Source: Tritrichomonas musculus (Eukaryota > Parabasalia > Tritrichomonadida > Tritrichomonadidae). From it: DNA of 64,000 bases. Of this stretch, positions 8,997 through 18,656 are shown piece after piece (the first letter of the stretch is position 1; each line of letters begins with the position of its first letter). The translations under genes and the position numbers were made by a program. The notes under the pieces were generated by a model, which was given only the letters and a program-made list of their open reading frames with translations, was not told the origin of the DNA and did no database searches. Location: the NCBI GenBank assembly GCA_039105265.1, contig JAPFFF010000058.1:744001-808000 (forward strand). The letters are read 5' to 3'.

Positions 8997-9935
8997 TCAT
9001 GACGATTCTGAACTATAATCATTTTCTGATTTTCTTTTTCTTTTTTTAGTTTCAGATTCGCTTCTTCTGCTATGATGTGATCTACTATCTGATGCCTTTG
9101 AAGAAGAATGATGTGATTTACGCTTAAATTTTATTATGGGTTTTTGTTGTATATATTCATAGTATTCTGTATCATAATGAATAGCACCGGTTTCGTTGTT
9201 ACTGTCAATAATCGTTGATGCTTTGACTTTTTCTTTGGTTGGTATTTGGCTGTCAATAAAGCTATCCAATTGAGGATTTTTGGCTTTTGAACGTAATTGT
9301 TTATAGGCTTCTTCCTTAGTTCGTTCAGCAAATTTTAATTTTTCAGTTAAGTCCGATATTATCATGTCTCTTGCTCTAATATCTTTATTAAGAAGACTGA
9401 TTCGAGCTTCGTATTGAGCAGCTTGTGATGTAGATTGGGTTTGTGGTGGTTGTGGTTGTGCCGGTGGTTGTTGCAGTGCAGCTGAAGTATTTAGCTTTGA
9501 AAGAAGAATTTCAACAGCCATTTGAAGAATTAGAAAAGCGTGTAATGCTGACCGTGATCCGAATTGTTTCATATCTTCTTGTGTAATATTTGCGAATGCA
9601 ATAGGTTGCATTAAATATTCTATTGACGCTGTATCTCCAGTTCTTGCAATAGTTCCAACATCAACATTTGCGATTAAATCCCAATTCATTTTATTAATTC
9701 TTCGAAGAAAAGTAAAAGGTGGAGGCTGTGGTTGTTGAGGCATTTGCATGAATTGCTGTTCTGGAGAATAAAAATTGTATAAAGCTGGATCAGGTGGCAA
9801 GTATCCTTCTTCTGGTTCCATTTCCATTCCTGCTTGTGGCTGCATATCAGGCGAAAAGTAATTGCAATTAAATGGATTAGGAGCGGCGCAATAAGGCTGA
9901 TTCGATGGCGCTCCTGGATGCTGTGGGGCAAACAT
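8997..9935 (-). CDS. DZIP1-like N-terminal domain protein (basal body candidate)
   Basis: Of 312 residues, the first 70 are Pro/Gln/Tyr-rich. Residues 73-150 match the N-terminal domain of DZIP1/Iguana: a Phe-x-x-Arg-Arg start, MNWDLIANVDVGTIARTGD (83-101), then a helical segment ending in LHAFLILQMAVEILLSKL (131-148), which corresponds to the LFRLAQL-IEYLL part of the animal proteins. A coiled coil follows (about 175-225) and the tail (270-312) is Ser/Lys/Arg-rich. DZIP1 acts at the basal body and transition zone during cilium formation. The C2H2 zinc finger that follows the domain in animals is not visible, so this is a shortened form. The match is from recall of the family pattern. Confidence 0.6.
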   Translation of the reverse strand: MFAPQHPGAPSNQPYCAAPNPFNCNYFSPDMQPQAGMEMEPEEGYLPPDPALYNFYSPEQQFMQMPQQPQPPPFTFLRRINKMNWDLIANVDVGTIARTGDTASIEYLMQPIAFANITQEDMKQFGSRSALHAFLILQMAVEILLSKLNTSAALQQPPAQPQPPQTQSTSQAAQYEARISLLNKDIRARDMIISDLTEKLKFAERTKEEAYKQLRSKAKNPQLDSFIDSQIPTKEKVKASTIIDSNNETGAIHYDTEYYEYIQQKPIIKFKRKSHHSSSKASDSRSHHSRRSESETKKRKRKSENDYSSESS

Positions 9936-10357
9936 TCGTTTATAAAATATAACCGCTTTATTTTTCTTTAATATTTGACCTTTGGGATTAGTATTTGAAA
10001 AGAATCTAAAAAAGTTTAAAATCTTATTCGTTATAATTGCAATTTAGAAAAATTCCGGAAAACTCATATGGATATTAGATTTTCAAAAAGCGCATATGGA
10101 CTTTATCCAATATGAGTTAATTGATGAGATTTTCATTGTTTCAAATCGAACCAGTTTTTTTTCCATAATTATCCATACGATTTAACAATGATATAATTTT
10201 ATTTTAAAATGTTTTTAAGCTTATTAAATGCTTTAATATGTGTTTTAAGATAAAAATCTAAATATATTTGTAAATATATTTTTAGTAAAGTTCATTGAAA
10301 AAAAAATTTTTGTAAAGAAAAATTCGAAAATCCTTTCAAATATTTAAATAAATCGTA
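9936..10357. other. Intergenic, upstream of the DZIP1-like gene
   Basis: AT-rich DNA with no gene. An imperfect palindrome around 10062-10108 has arms of roughly CTCATATGGATATTAGA and a related inverse copy. Just upstream of the minus-strand ATG the sequence reads AAGCGGTTA, a Myb-like core. Confidence 0.4.
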
Positions 10358-10564
10358 AACCTTGTTTTTTTATTTGCACCTTCCATTTAAATTAAAATTG
10401 CATTATATTGATAACCACCCATTTATATTAATTTTAAAATTATAAATAATATACTACATTATATAAATTATTTAAATTATGCATACATTTTTTTTGAAAC
10501 CTATTTATTAATGAAGAAAATATAGTTTATTTTGAATAGGAGGTGCAAATAAAAAAACAAAGTA
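10358..10564. mobile_element. Small TA-flanked MITE (Tc1/mariner-like)
   Basis: A 19-base perfect inverted repeat, TTGTTTTTTTATTTGCACC, begins at 10362, and its inverse ends at 10560. Extending outward, both sides reach a TA dinucleotide (10356-10357 and 10565-10566) after a few less conserved bases, as expected for Tc1/mariner-type insertion at TA. The 207-bp element has no coding capacity. The repeat is certain; the superfamily is a guess from the TA flanks. Confidence 0.6.
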
Positions 10565-10579
10565 TATAGCCACTCAACT

Positions 10580-10614
<35 letters not shown>

Positions 10615-10738
10615 TATTATAAAACTCAAATATTAATTATTCCAACAAAAATATTATTTTATTATAATCTTATTTGAATGAAAGATTAATTAAAAAGAAT
10701 TTAAAAGATTGTAAAGTTCAGAAATCTTTTTAGAGCGA

Positions 10739-11995
10739 ATGAATGAAACATCAGACGAAGAACCAACAATTTCAGGGAAACTAAAGCATCGTAATAAGCT
10801 TCATTTTGCACAAGATCGCTATTATTGGCTCTTTGGAAAAACTCTTAAAATATCTTCAACTTCGTCTTTAAAAGATGCTACAAAAGAGATCAGAATTGAA
10901 AAATCAACTGTCATCAATCTTATTGACAAAGGAAAATATTTTGAAATGACAATCGAAACAGAAAAAGGTCCTTATGTTTTGATGGGATCTAGAAATGATG
11001 TTGTACCTTGCTTTTGCGCTTTAAGCAATTGTAAAAACTTAGGATTATCTATGGAAGACTTTGAAATTATATGTGTTTTAGGAAAAGGTTTTTTTGGAAA
11101 AGTTTTAAAGGTACGAAAGAAAGATAATAATACATTATACGCTATAAAAACAATTCGTAAAAAGAAGTTAATTGAAGAAAATTCAGTTAGTACAATAACT
11201 GCTGAACGAAGCCTGACTTTAATTCAAAATAATCCTTTTATAATTAAACTTTGTTTTGCTTTTCAAAATCCTCACAAATTCTATTTAGGAATGGAGTATG
11301 CTGAAGGTGGGGAACTTTTACATTACTTAAGACAATTTCCTATCATCCCTATCGATGATACAAGATTATATATTGCAGAAATCATATGTGCACTAGAGCA
11401 TCTTCATAAAAATAATGTCATATATCGTGATTTAAAGCCATCAAACATTTTGCTTGACAATTCAGGCCATATTAAAATTACAGATTTTGGGTTATCCAAA
11501 AATGTAAGCGATTCGGATGGATTAGCAGCAACATTTTGCGGAACTTTTGAATATATGGCGCCAGAGATTATTCAGCATCTTGAGTATGATTATAAAGTTG
11601 ATATTTGGTCACTAGGTGTTGTTTTTTATGAAATTTTAAATGGCGAAACTCCATTTTATGCCGAAAATCAGGAAGAACTTTTTAATAATATTATAAATAA
11701 AGAGGTAAAGTTTTCAAAGTTCATGCACCGCCAAGCTTCAAATTTAATTAAAAAGTTTCTAAATAAAAACCCTGCTAATAGACCTACTTTTGAAGAAATA
11801 AAAGCTGATCCCTTTTTTAGTAAGCTCAAATGGGATGATGTTCTGGCTAAAAAAAATCAGCCTGCTCATCTAAATGAAAATTGCTTTGGTGCAGATGATG
11901 ATGAATATGAACCACCCGTTGATTCTTTAGTAACGTCACGAGATATTTCAAACAACAATTTAGAGATCCCAGGGTTTTCTTTTGGATTCACATAA
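10739..11995 (+). CDS. AGC-family Ser/Thr kinase with N-terminal PH domain (AKT/SGK-like)
   Basis: The 418-residue protein has a pleckstrin-homology-like module at about 10-98 and an AGC kinase domain at 107-360. All catalytic features are present: glycine loop GKGFFGKV (115-122), ATP lysine K137, YRDLKPSN with catalytic Asp231, DFG (249-251), activation-loop Thr265 in TFCGTFEYMAPE, and APE (274-276). The C-terminal tail ends in IPGFSFGFT; GFSF fits the regulatory hydrophobic motif of AKT, SGK and PKC, with Ser414 as the predicted phosphosite, though the first aromatic position is Ile. PH plus AGC suggests recruitment to phosphoinositide membranes. The gene converges with the MAP2K-type gene downstream. 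Confidence 0.88.
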   Translation: MNETSDEEPTISGKLKHRNKLHFAQDRYYWLFGKTLKISSTSSLKDATKEIRIEKSTVINLIDKGKYFEMTIETEKGPYVLMGSRNDVVPCFCALSNCKNLGLSMEDFEIICVLGKGFFGKVLKVRKKDNNTLYAIKTIRKKKLIEENSVSTITAERSLTLIQNNPFIIKLCFAFQNPHKFYLGMEYAEGGELLHYLRQFPIIPIDDTRLYIAEIICALEHLHKNNVIYRDLKPSNILLDNSGHIKITDFGLSKNVSDSDGLAATFCGTFEYMAPEIIQHLEYDYKVDIWSLGVVFYEILNGETPFYAENQEELFNNIINKEVKFSKFMHRQASNLIKKFLNKNPANRPTFEEIKADPFFSKLKWDDVLAKKNQPAHLNENCFGADDDEYEPPVDSLVTSRDISNNNLEIPGFSFGFT

Positions 11996-12199
11996 TATGT
12001 TTATTTTTTTAAATCGTTATCAGTTTGTAAATAATTAAAAGGAATTTGTTGATATATCCATTAATTGTTATATTTCATTGCTTGTGAGTTTAAAAAAAAA
12101 AGAAAAAAGATTAATTTGAAAAAAAAAATAAATGACCAAGATATATTTACTAAGAAATATGCTCTTTCATTTTAATAATTGAACAATTTTTAGCAGAAT

Positions 12200-13216
12200 T
12201 TATTTGAAATCTTTTAAAGAATCTAATGTTTCTTTTTTCTTTTCTGCAATTTTGGCTTGTATCACTCCACTCCATTTGATAAAAGGTTCTTGATCTTCAG
12301 GTTTGGTGTATTTCTGAACCCAAGGATGATTCAATAAGATATCAACTGCTGTTCTTTCTTGTGGATCTATTCTTAAACATCCCGAAATAAAATCAACAAT
12401 CTCGGGGCTGTACTGAGGTGGTAATTGCACAGTGACATCGTTTGTGAGTTGTCCGATAAGTGACCATACATTTGTATTCTTTGGATTTTTAATATCGATC
12501 AATGGGTATTTGCCAGCTGCGCATTGGTAAATTATTATTCCAAAGCTCCAAATGTCACTTAAGAAGCCATATTTTTCTTCTCTCAATCTTTCGGGAGACA
12601 TGTAACACATAGTTCCAAGAAATGATTGAACTTTATCGGTTGATTGTTCAAGTTGCTTTGACATACCAAAATCGGCAATTTTAACTTCACCTTTTTGTGT
12701 AATCAAAATGTTTGAAGGCTTTAAATCTCTATGAATAATATGATTCTTTCTCAAATGGAATAATCCTTGTAAGCATTGATAAGCAAGACCACCAAGGGCA
12801 TCTTCTGGGACTTGTGGTGAAATCTGTAGTAAGTCGTTTAATGAGCCTCCTTGAATTAATTCCATTAAAATGTATACAAAGCCCCCTGAATAAAAAGCAG
12901 TATAAAATTGAACGATGTTAGGGTGATGAAGTTTGTTTAATAAGTGAAGTTCATTAACAACTTGCTTAATATTTTCTTTGCTTTCGCGATATTGAATTTT
13001 CTTAAGTGCGTATGTATTATTTGTAGTCTTAAGTTTTGCGACTTCCACTGATCCCGATGCACCACGTCCAAGTGAATCACCTAATTCTATGTCAGATAAT
13101 TTTACTGCAGGCAAACCTGTAGTTCCGAGATCTTCTGTTGATGGTTCTGAGAATTCTGGCTGAACTTCTGGTTTAATGTTTGGAAGATTTCGTAAAAATC
13201 CTTTTCTATTTGACAT
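12200..13216 (-). CDS. MAP2K (STE7-type) protein kinase
   Basis: The 338-residue protein is mostly kinase domain (about 42-300). It has GRGASGSV (50-57), Lys72, HRDLKPSN with Asp164, DFG (182-184) and the MAP2K signature YMSPERL (205-211). The activation loop reads STDKVQSFLGT: the candidate phosphosites are Ser192 or Thr193 and Ser198, a Ser/Thr-x5-Ser/Thr spacing like plant MAP2Ks rather than the Ser-x3-Ser of animal MEK. The basic N-terminus (1-20) may serve as a MAPK docking site. It would phosphorylate a MAP kinase; no such partner is in the window. Length is normal for the family. Confidence 0.85.
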   Translation of the reverse strand: MSNRKGFLRNLPNIKPEVQPEFSEPSTEDLGTTGLPAVKLSDIELGDSLGRGASGSVEVAKLKTTNNTYALKKIQYRESKENIKQVVNELHLLNKLHHPNIVQFYTAFYSGGFVYILMELIQGGSLNDLLQISPQVPEDALGGLAYQCLQGLFHLRKNHIIHRDLKPSNILITQKGEVKIADFGMSKQLEQSTDKVQSFLGTMCYMSPERLREEKYGFLSDIWSFGIIIYQCAAGKYPLIDIKNPKNTNVWSLIGQLTNDVTVQLPPQYSPEIVDFISGCLRIDPQERTAVDILLNHPWVQKYTKPEDQEPFIKWSGVIQAKIAEKKKETLDSLKDFK

Positions 13217-13606
13217 GATTTTATTTTATGATGACAGCCAAATATACTCATAATTTCGTTTTTAAATAACAATTTTTTTTCATATCATATATCATATTGG
13301 ATTATATGAGTTTATGGTAAATTATTATAATATTCTTCATATAAAAATATCTTATCATGTTTTAAAAAAAAAATCATTAAACTAAAAATAAAAGAAAAAT
13401 AATAATAATATCAGAAGCTTGTTTATTCGAGAAATAAGAATATTCATCTCTTATTATATTAATGTAATATTAATTTAATGTGGTGCATTAAAAACCGATT
13501 ATTTTAATATCTGAGTTTTTAAATATTAAAAATCATTAATAAAAGTTATACTAAGCAGTAATTTTCAAGTTTTTAAAACACAATTTTAGGTTATTTATAT
13601 GATAAA
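13217..13606. other. Intergenic between two minus-strand genes
   Basis: AT-rich DNA carrying the presumed promoter of the MAP2K-type gene. Nothing distinctive is seen. Confidence 0.4.
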
Positions 13607-16048
13607 TTAGTTCATTTTATCTTTATTGTAAAATAATAATAATATATCTTTAATTTCCTGATTTGCTCTTTCAAAATCTGATGTTCTGATATTTGCTCCA
13701 TTTGTTATTAAAAGTTGAATTATTTTCTTATCATTATTTTTAATAGCATTGGATAAACAAGTGTCACCTTCAACATTGCAAAAATTAAAGTCCGATTTGC
13801 AATCAAGTAAATAACGAACCATTTCAAAAGACTTAGCTGAAGGAAATGGAGACCAATCTTTCCTGCATTGGAAGTAATTTTTATCAACTATTTTTTCAAT
13901 TAATTCAATATCATTTTCTTCAACTAATCTGGAAATTATGCTTTCTATTGAAAAAGGATAGTGGAAAATATTTCCAAAAGAAATAAATTTTTGAATAATT
14001 TGTTTATTTCTTGTCCGTAATATTTCTTGTGCAAATTCATCTCTGCTTAAAATTCTCCTTTCAACAATAAGTCTCAACTCTTTCAATTTAAATAATTTAT
14101 CAATAAAAGCAATTTGGCCTGTTCTTATTGCAGTTAATATTATTTCTTCGCTTATATTTTGATAACTATTCTTAAAAATATTGTCTCCAAAACTAATGAT
14201 CAAATCTAATATTTGAATGCTTCCGCTTTGAATTGCTGGAATCAGTAAATTATGATCTATATTTGCTCCAGGAAAATTCAAAAGAAAGCGAAAATAAGTT
14301 AAACAATTATGTTTCAAAGATTTTTGTAGTGATTCATTAATTTCATTATCAATTAAAGATATTCTTTGATTCTGATTTGAAAAATTACTATTATTATCAA
14401 TAAAAGATTTAAATTTTAAATCAAAATAAATTCTGGCAGCTTTGAAATTACTATGAATTGAAGCCGATTCCAAGAATGGTGAGTCGTCTATTTCTTGTTC
14501 AATTAGCCATTCTAAAATTGTGTTTCGATGGAATCTTGCTGCTGTTGAGCAAACTCCTATAATAATTTCTTCTTTTTGAATATCTAAAAGATGAATTATT
14601 TCAATATTTCCGCCTGCAATTGCAAATTCCATTAAGTATTCTACTTCTATTTTGGCTCCATTTGATTGTAAAAATTTAAAGCAGCTGGCTGCTCCATAAA
14701 AACAAGATGCTGCAATCAAAGATGCGTTTTTACAAAAAGAGCAATGACAGTTTATATTTTGATTTAAATCAAAATTAGGATTCTTTGATAAAAGCTCTAA
14801 TAGTGCTGAAGAATCATCATTAATTAAGATCATTTCGGTTTCAGATAAATCAAATTGATATATTTCACAAGGAAATTTTGGATCAATGTAAGTTTTAATA
14901 TTTACATATAATTGGTTGAATAGTTTATTATATTTTGGTCTTAAAGCTGAAGCAAGTTCGATTTGAAAAGCTACATCAGGTTTTAAATCTGAATTTTGAA
15001 TTTGATCTTGAATAAATAGGTAAGTTTCTTGAAAATTCTCCTCGTTAAGATCAAATATTTTTTCCTGTAATTCAATAAAAGTATCACATTGCTCAAATGC
15101 ATCGTTTAGATTATTTATATTGCTTTTAAAGCATTCTATACATTTTTTTAAATAAATTGAATCAAATTTTTTGGTAATTTCTTGAAGAAGTTGATATTGT
15201 GAATATTTTAATCTTATTTTTGTATTTGAGTTAAACAAATTGATTAATATGTTTTTTATTTCAATAGCGTTGGACACTTTAATTTTTAAAAAATTGTTAG
15301 TTTGGCTAGCAATAACGCTAGAAAAAAAAGATCCCATGATTGGGCTAACAAAAACATTTCCATTATTTATTCCGTCATTAATATTGATACAAAAATTTTG
15401 ATTAAATAGATTTTCATAGAAATTCGAATTGATTGGTACTGGAGGTGGAACTTCGACCTGTATCTTTATAGGATTGCAAAGAAATCTTCTAATTATATCA
15501 ACATTTAATAAATTAATTGCTGGTACATATAGTATACTAAAATTAAGTTTTTCGTTTATTCTCTGAATTTCTATTGATACTTTATTAAGTTCGTGTATTA
15601 CCATATTTTTCCTTTTTTCACTCCGATCAGCATTTGGATGCTGAAATAAAAAAAAGTTTTCTTGAGTAGAATCCTCAAAAGATAATTTTTCGAAATTAAG
15701 CTCTTCTTTTTTTTTAATAAGATGAGCAATGTTGTTTAAAGATGGATACTCGTTTATTAATTTATTTCGAAATCTTTGATCCGTCCTTGTTGATAAAAGT
15801 GTTTCAATATTATTTTCAAAATAGTTGGGGAATGCGGCTTTTGCAAGAAAAAAATTGCATTTGAATTTCTCATTAAATCCTTTTATGTATATGGTAATAT
15901 TTTTTGGGAGTTGAAAGAAAATTTGTCCAAGTTGTTTCTCCAAAAAACTTTTTGGAATATGAAAAAAGCTTTCAATTACAGGTATTTTATTGAAGAAACA
16001 GTACTTTGAAATAATTTTATCATCATATCTGAGGGGTTGATAGAACAT
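13607..16048 (-). CDS. Ankyrin repeat protein, trichomonad DUF3447-type (long)
   Basis: The 813-residue protein has a long helical N-terminal half without recognised motifs, then degenerate ankyrin repeats from about 415. The first recognisable unit contains SLIAASCFYGAASCFKFLQS, and the last (about 740-790) contains VEGDTCLSNAIKNNDKKIIQ followed by LLITNGANI. The middle repeats are weak, matching the DUF3447 type of trichomonad ankyrin proteins. It resembles the 4966-6561 protein in layout, especially the stretch AIAGGNIEIIHLL, which compares with AIAGGDQRIIELI there. It is divergent from the STPGR gene with 160 bp between starts. The binding partner is unknown. Confidence 0.83.
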   Translation of the reverse strand: MFYQPLRYDDKIISKYCFFNKIPVIESFFHIPKSFLEKQLGQIFFQLPKNITIYIKGFNEKFKCNFFLAKAAFPNYFENNIETLLSTRTDQRFRNKLINEYPSLNNIAHLIKKKEELNFEKLSFEDSTQENFFLFQHPNADRSEKRKNMVIHELNKVSIEIQRINEKLNFSILYVPAINLLNVDIIRRFLCNPIKIQVEVPPPVPINSNFYENLFNQNFCININDGINNGNVFVSPIMGSFFSSVIASQTNNFLKIKVSNAIEIKNILINLFNSNTKIRLKYSQYQLLQEITKKFDSIYLKKCIECFKSNINNLNDAFEQCDTFIELQEKIFDLNEENFQETYLFIQDQIQNSDLKPDVAFQIELASALRPKYNKLFNQLYVNIKTYIDPKFPCEIYQFDLSETEMILINDDSSALLELLSKNPNFDLNQNINCHCSFCKNASLIAASCFYGAASCFKFLQSNGAKIEVEYLMEFAIAGGNIEIIHLLDIQKEEIIIGVCSTAARFHRNTILEWLIEQEIDDSPFLESASIHSNFKAARIYFDLKFKSFIDNNSNFSNQNQRISLIDNEINESLQKSLKHNCLTYFRFLLNFPGANIDHNLLIPAIQSGSIQILDLIISFGDNIFKNSYQNISEEIILTAIRTGQIAFIDKLFKLKELRLIVERRILSRDEFAQEILRTRNKQIIQKFISFGNIFHYPFSIESIISRLVEENDIELIEKIVDKNYFQCRKDWSPFPSAKSFEMVRYLLDCKSDFNFCNVEGDTCLSNAIKNNDKKIIQLLITNGANIRTSDFERANQEIKDILLLFYNKDKMN

Positions 16049-16208
16049 TTTAGGATATTTATATCATGATGCCAAATATATTCAATAAAATGTTTTCAAT
16101 TGAAATTGAAATGTTTTTCAATTTTTTTAAAGCCTATTCAAATTTTATATAGAATTCAATTGAATTTTTTCAAAATTATACGTTTAAAAACCATAAAATA
16201 TAAAAAAA

Positions 16209-16844
16209 ATGGAAGCTGAATTTAATGTACAAATCGTTGGAGATCGTACTCCAGGTCCATCACCAGCAGATTATGTTGATCGTGACCGCTTTGGTGATGG
16301 ACTTAAATTTTCAATTAGAAGTCGATTTCCAATACCTCAATCAACTGTAGACCCTTATCTTGTTAATTTACCAACAACCATTGGTGAAGGCCCAAAAATA
16401 TCAGTATCAGGTAAATGTGACCCTCCAAATCCATGGGTTGCTCCAGGCCCAAATTATGTCCCACCTCCTTTTGGTCAAGATGCGCGAAAAGTTGTTTTTA
16501 AAAAAGGAAGAAAGCGAGTTAAAATTCATAGAACCCCTGGTCCAGCTGACTATAGTATAACCCCAAAATCTGCTCGAGCTGTTGGAACAGAGTCACCCCG
16601 TGTTAGTATTCGAACTGGTGGGCCACGACAGTTATGGGGAACAATTGAATCGCCTGGGCCAGCTTGTTATAAGCCAAGGCACATGCAGGCAAGGGAATCA
16701 TCTCCCAAATGGACCATTGGTCATAGATATAAAGATCCACGGAAAGACAGAACAGGTGAGTATATAGCTCCAAAATCAACTCTTGATAAGCATGGTTCAA
16801 CTTTTGGTCGTGGAGGAAGGACACCGATTTTTCATGTGCATTAA
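16209..16844 (+). CDS. SHIPPO/STPGR repeat protein (axonemal microtubule inner protein candidate)
   Basis: The 211-residue protein carries the sperm-tail PG-rich repeat. Pro-Gly-Pro followed two to four residues later by an aromatic residue occurs at 15-17 (TPGPSPADY), 79-81 (APGPNYVPP), 110-112 (TPGPADY) and 149-151 (SPGPACY), with a weaker unit TGEYIAP near 182. Proteins of this type (ODF3/CIMAP family) lie along or inside doublet microtubules and stabilise flagella. The protein is basic and has no other domain. A flagellar role fits an organism with several flagella and fits CFAP58 and the DZIP1-like gene nearby. The ATG is 160 bp from the divergent ankyrin gene. Confidence 0.85.
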   Translation: MEAEFNVQIVGDRTPGPSPADYVDRDRFGDGLKFSIRSRFPIPQSTVDPYLVNLPTTIGEGPKISVSGKCDPPNPWVAPGPNYVPPPFGQDARKVVFKKGRKRVKIHRTPGPADYSITPKSARAVGTESPRVSIRTGGPRQLWGTIESPGPACYKPRHMQARESSPKWTIGHRYKDPRKDRTGEYIAPKSTLDKHGSTFGRGGRTPIFHVH

Positions 16845-17126
16845 GACTTTGTAAAATTTGTTGTAATTCGAATCAAAAACTAATTTCACAAAAAAAATTA
16901 GCTAGGCATATGTTTTTACGAGATTTTGTTACTAAGTCACTTCCTGAATTCTTTTATGTATTATTTAAATACATCCAAAATTTTACGATTCCATGAATTA
17001 TTTTATAAAATGTTAATAGATTACCTTATCAGTACTGTTTTAATATCATAAAAAAAAAAACATAATAGATTATAAAAAATAAATAAAGTTCATTCAAACA
17101 AAAATTATAAAGCAAATTCGGAGAAA

Positions 17127-18656
17127 TTAAAATAAAGAAAACACATCTGAATCAAATGTGGGTAGTGAGAAAGTAACTGAGTCATCAGTATTTAGCCCAT
17201 TATTATCATTGTTATTATTGTTATTATCATTATTACTTGAAAATAGATTTTGCTGCTGACGCTGTGCTTGAGATTCAGCCACTTGATTTGGTAGCAATTG
17301 AGGAACTTGCATCTGTTCTTGAGGCTGATTTTGAAATTGAGACTGTGGAGGAATTTGTGGTTGCGGCTGCATTTGATTTTGCATTTGCGGTGAAGATTGA
17401 GATGGAAATTTTGGTGGCTGTTGAACTTGAGATGTTGCATCAAAATCGTTATCATCAAAAAATGAGTCGTTAAATGAATCAAAAAGATCGGAATTAAGTG
17501 GTCTTCCTGAGTTTAAGTTTGGAGACGGAGCTGGGGGAGGAGGAATTGGAGGTTGAGCTCTTTGTCTTGGTAATGGTGGCATTTGCTGATTTTGTTGCAT
17601 TAACTGCATTTGTTGGTATTGTGCTTGTAATGATTGAGGCATTGGCGGCATTTGGTTTTCGCTCATTTGGTTAAACTGATTATTCTCAGAGGGAGTTGGT
17701 CTAAAGTTATTTGCTTGATTTTGCTGCTCAAATTGTGGAAATGGTGGAAATTGAATTGATGGAACACTTTGTGATGATCGCAAATTGCCCATAGATTGTC
17801 TTTGAGTATTCAAATATAAATCATCAGCGAATATTTGAGGTTGAACATTTCTTAATCGAGGGCTTTGAACCGGACTTTGGTGTTGTCCTTGATTCTGATG
17901 CATCAAAAGATTTAATTGTTGCTGTTGCTGTTGTTGTTGAAGTTGTTGAATTTGTTGTGGTTGAGCTGGCATTATATGTGGCAAGTAACTAGAATGAGTT
18001 TTTCTAACACCAGAGCCATATGGTAATGAATTAGGAGCTGCCATCGGTCTAACATGAAGTGATCTGTCCTTTTGCATTTGTTTATATCTGTATCGGCATT
18101 GTACATCACTTCTATTTCCCATTTTCCCTGCAATTTGAGTCCAACTTTTTTCGCCGTAATATTGAACTAGTTGAAGTAAGAAAGCTTCTTCCGCAACAGA
18201 CCATTGGTCTTTAGAAAGATGCGGATCGAGACCCCTCTGCCACCTTTGTGAGCATTGCGATCTTGTTCTTCCGTTACCAACAAATCGTGATATGGAGGTC
18301 CAATTATCTATTCCAAAACGGTAAATTCCTGCAATAAGTCTGTTGTCTTCGTATGTAGTCCAAGTTCGACTTTTTTTGCGTATGCTATCATCTTTTGTAT
18401 CGTCAACATCACCATTTGTAAATGGGATTGGCTCGTTTCCTACAGTTAAAATGTCGTGAAGGCGTTCTATTGGTTGTGAAGTCCCTGTAAGAGCAATAGA
18501 AGTTTGTACGCATTCTTGGAACTTTGATGGATTTTTGATAAAATGAATTATAAGGTTCATGGTCTGATTATACATGTCAGGATTTCGCTGAAATGTATTC
18601 TCTGGGTATAAAGAAAGAATTACATCAACAAGGACATGGGCTGATTGGCGTTGCAT
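17127..18656 (-). CDS. Two-repeat Myb protein with Gln/Pro-rich tail
   Basis: The 509-residue protein has two Myb repeats. The first (98-145) has Trp99, Trp119 and Trp139. The second (150-197) has Trp152 and Trp172, with Tyr in place of the third Trp. The RTRSQCSQRW and RSDVQCRYRY segments are the recognition helices. A helical N-terminal region (1-60) is typical of trichomonad Mybs. From about 225 to the end the protein is dominated by Gln, Pro and Asn runs and ends with an Asp/Asn-rich acidic stretch, the composition of an activation domain. Trichomonad Mybs bind AACGATA-like promoter elements; AACGG or AACGAT cores lie upstream of several genes here. Whether it regulates them is unknown. 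Confidence 0.88.
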   Translation of the reverse strand: MQRQSAHVLVDVILSLYPENTFQRNPDMYNQTMNLIIHFIKNPSKFQECVQTSIALTGTSQPIERLHDILTVGNEPIPFTNGDVDDTKDDSIRKKSRTWTTYEDNRLIAGIYRFGIDNWTSISRFVGNGRTRSQCSQRWQRGLDPHLSKDQWSVAEEAFLLQLVQYYGEKSWTQIAGKMGNRSDVQCRYRYKQMQKDRSLHVRPMAAPNSLPYGSGVRKTHSSYLPHIMPAQPQQIQQLQQQQQQQQLNLLMHQNQGQHQSPVQSPRLRNVQPQIFADDLYLNTQRQSMGNLRSSQSVPSIQFPPFPQFEQQNQANNFRPTPSENNQFNQMSENQMPPMPQSLQAQYQQMQLMQQNQQMPPLPRQRAQPPIPPPPAPSPNLNSGRPLNSDLFDSFNDSFFDDNDFDATSQVQQPPKFPSQSSPQMQNQMQPQPQIPPQSQFQNQPQEQMQVPQLLPNQVAESQAQRQQQNLFSSNNDNNNNNNDNNGLNTDDSVTFSLPTFDSDVFSLF

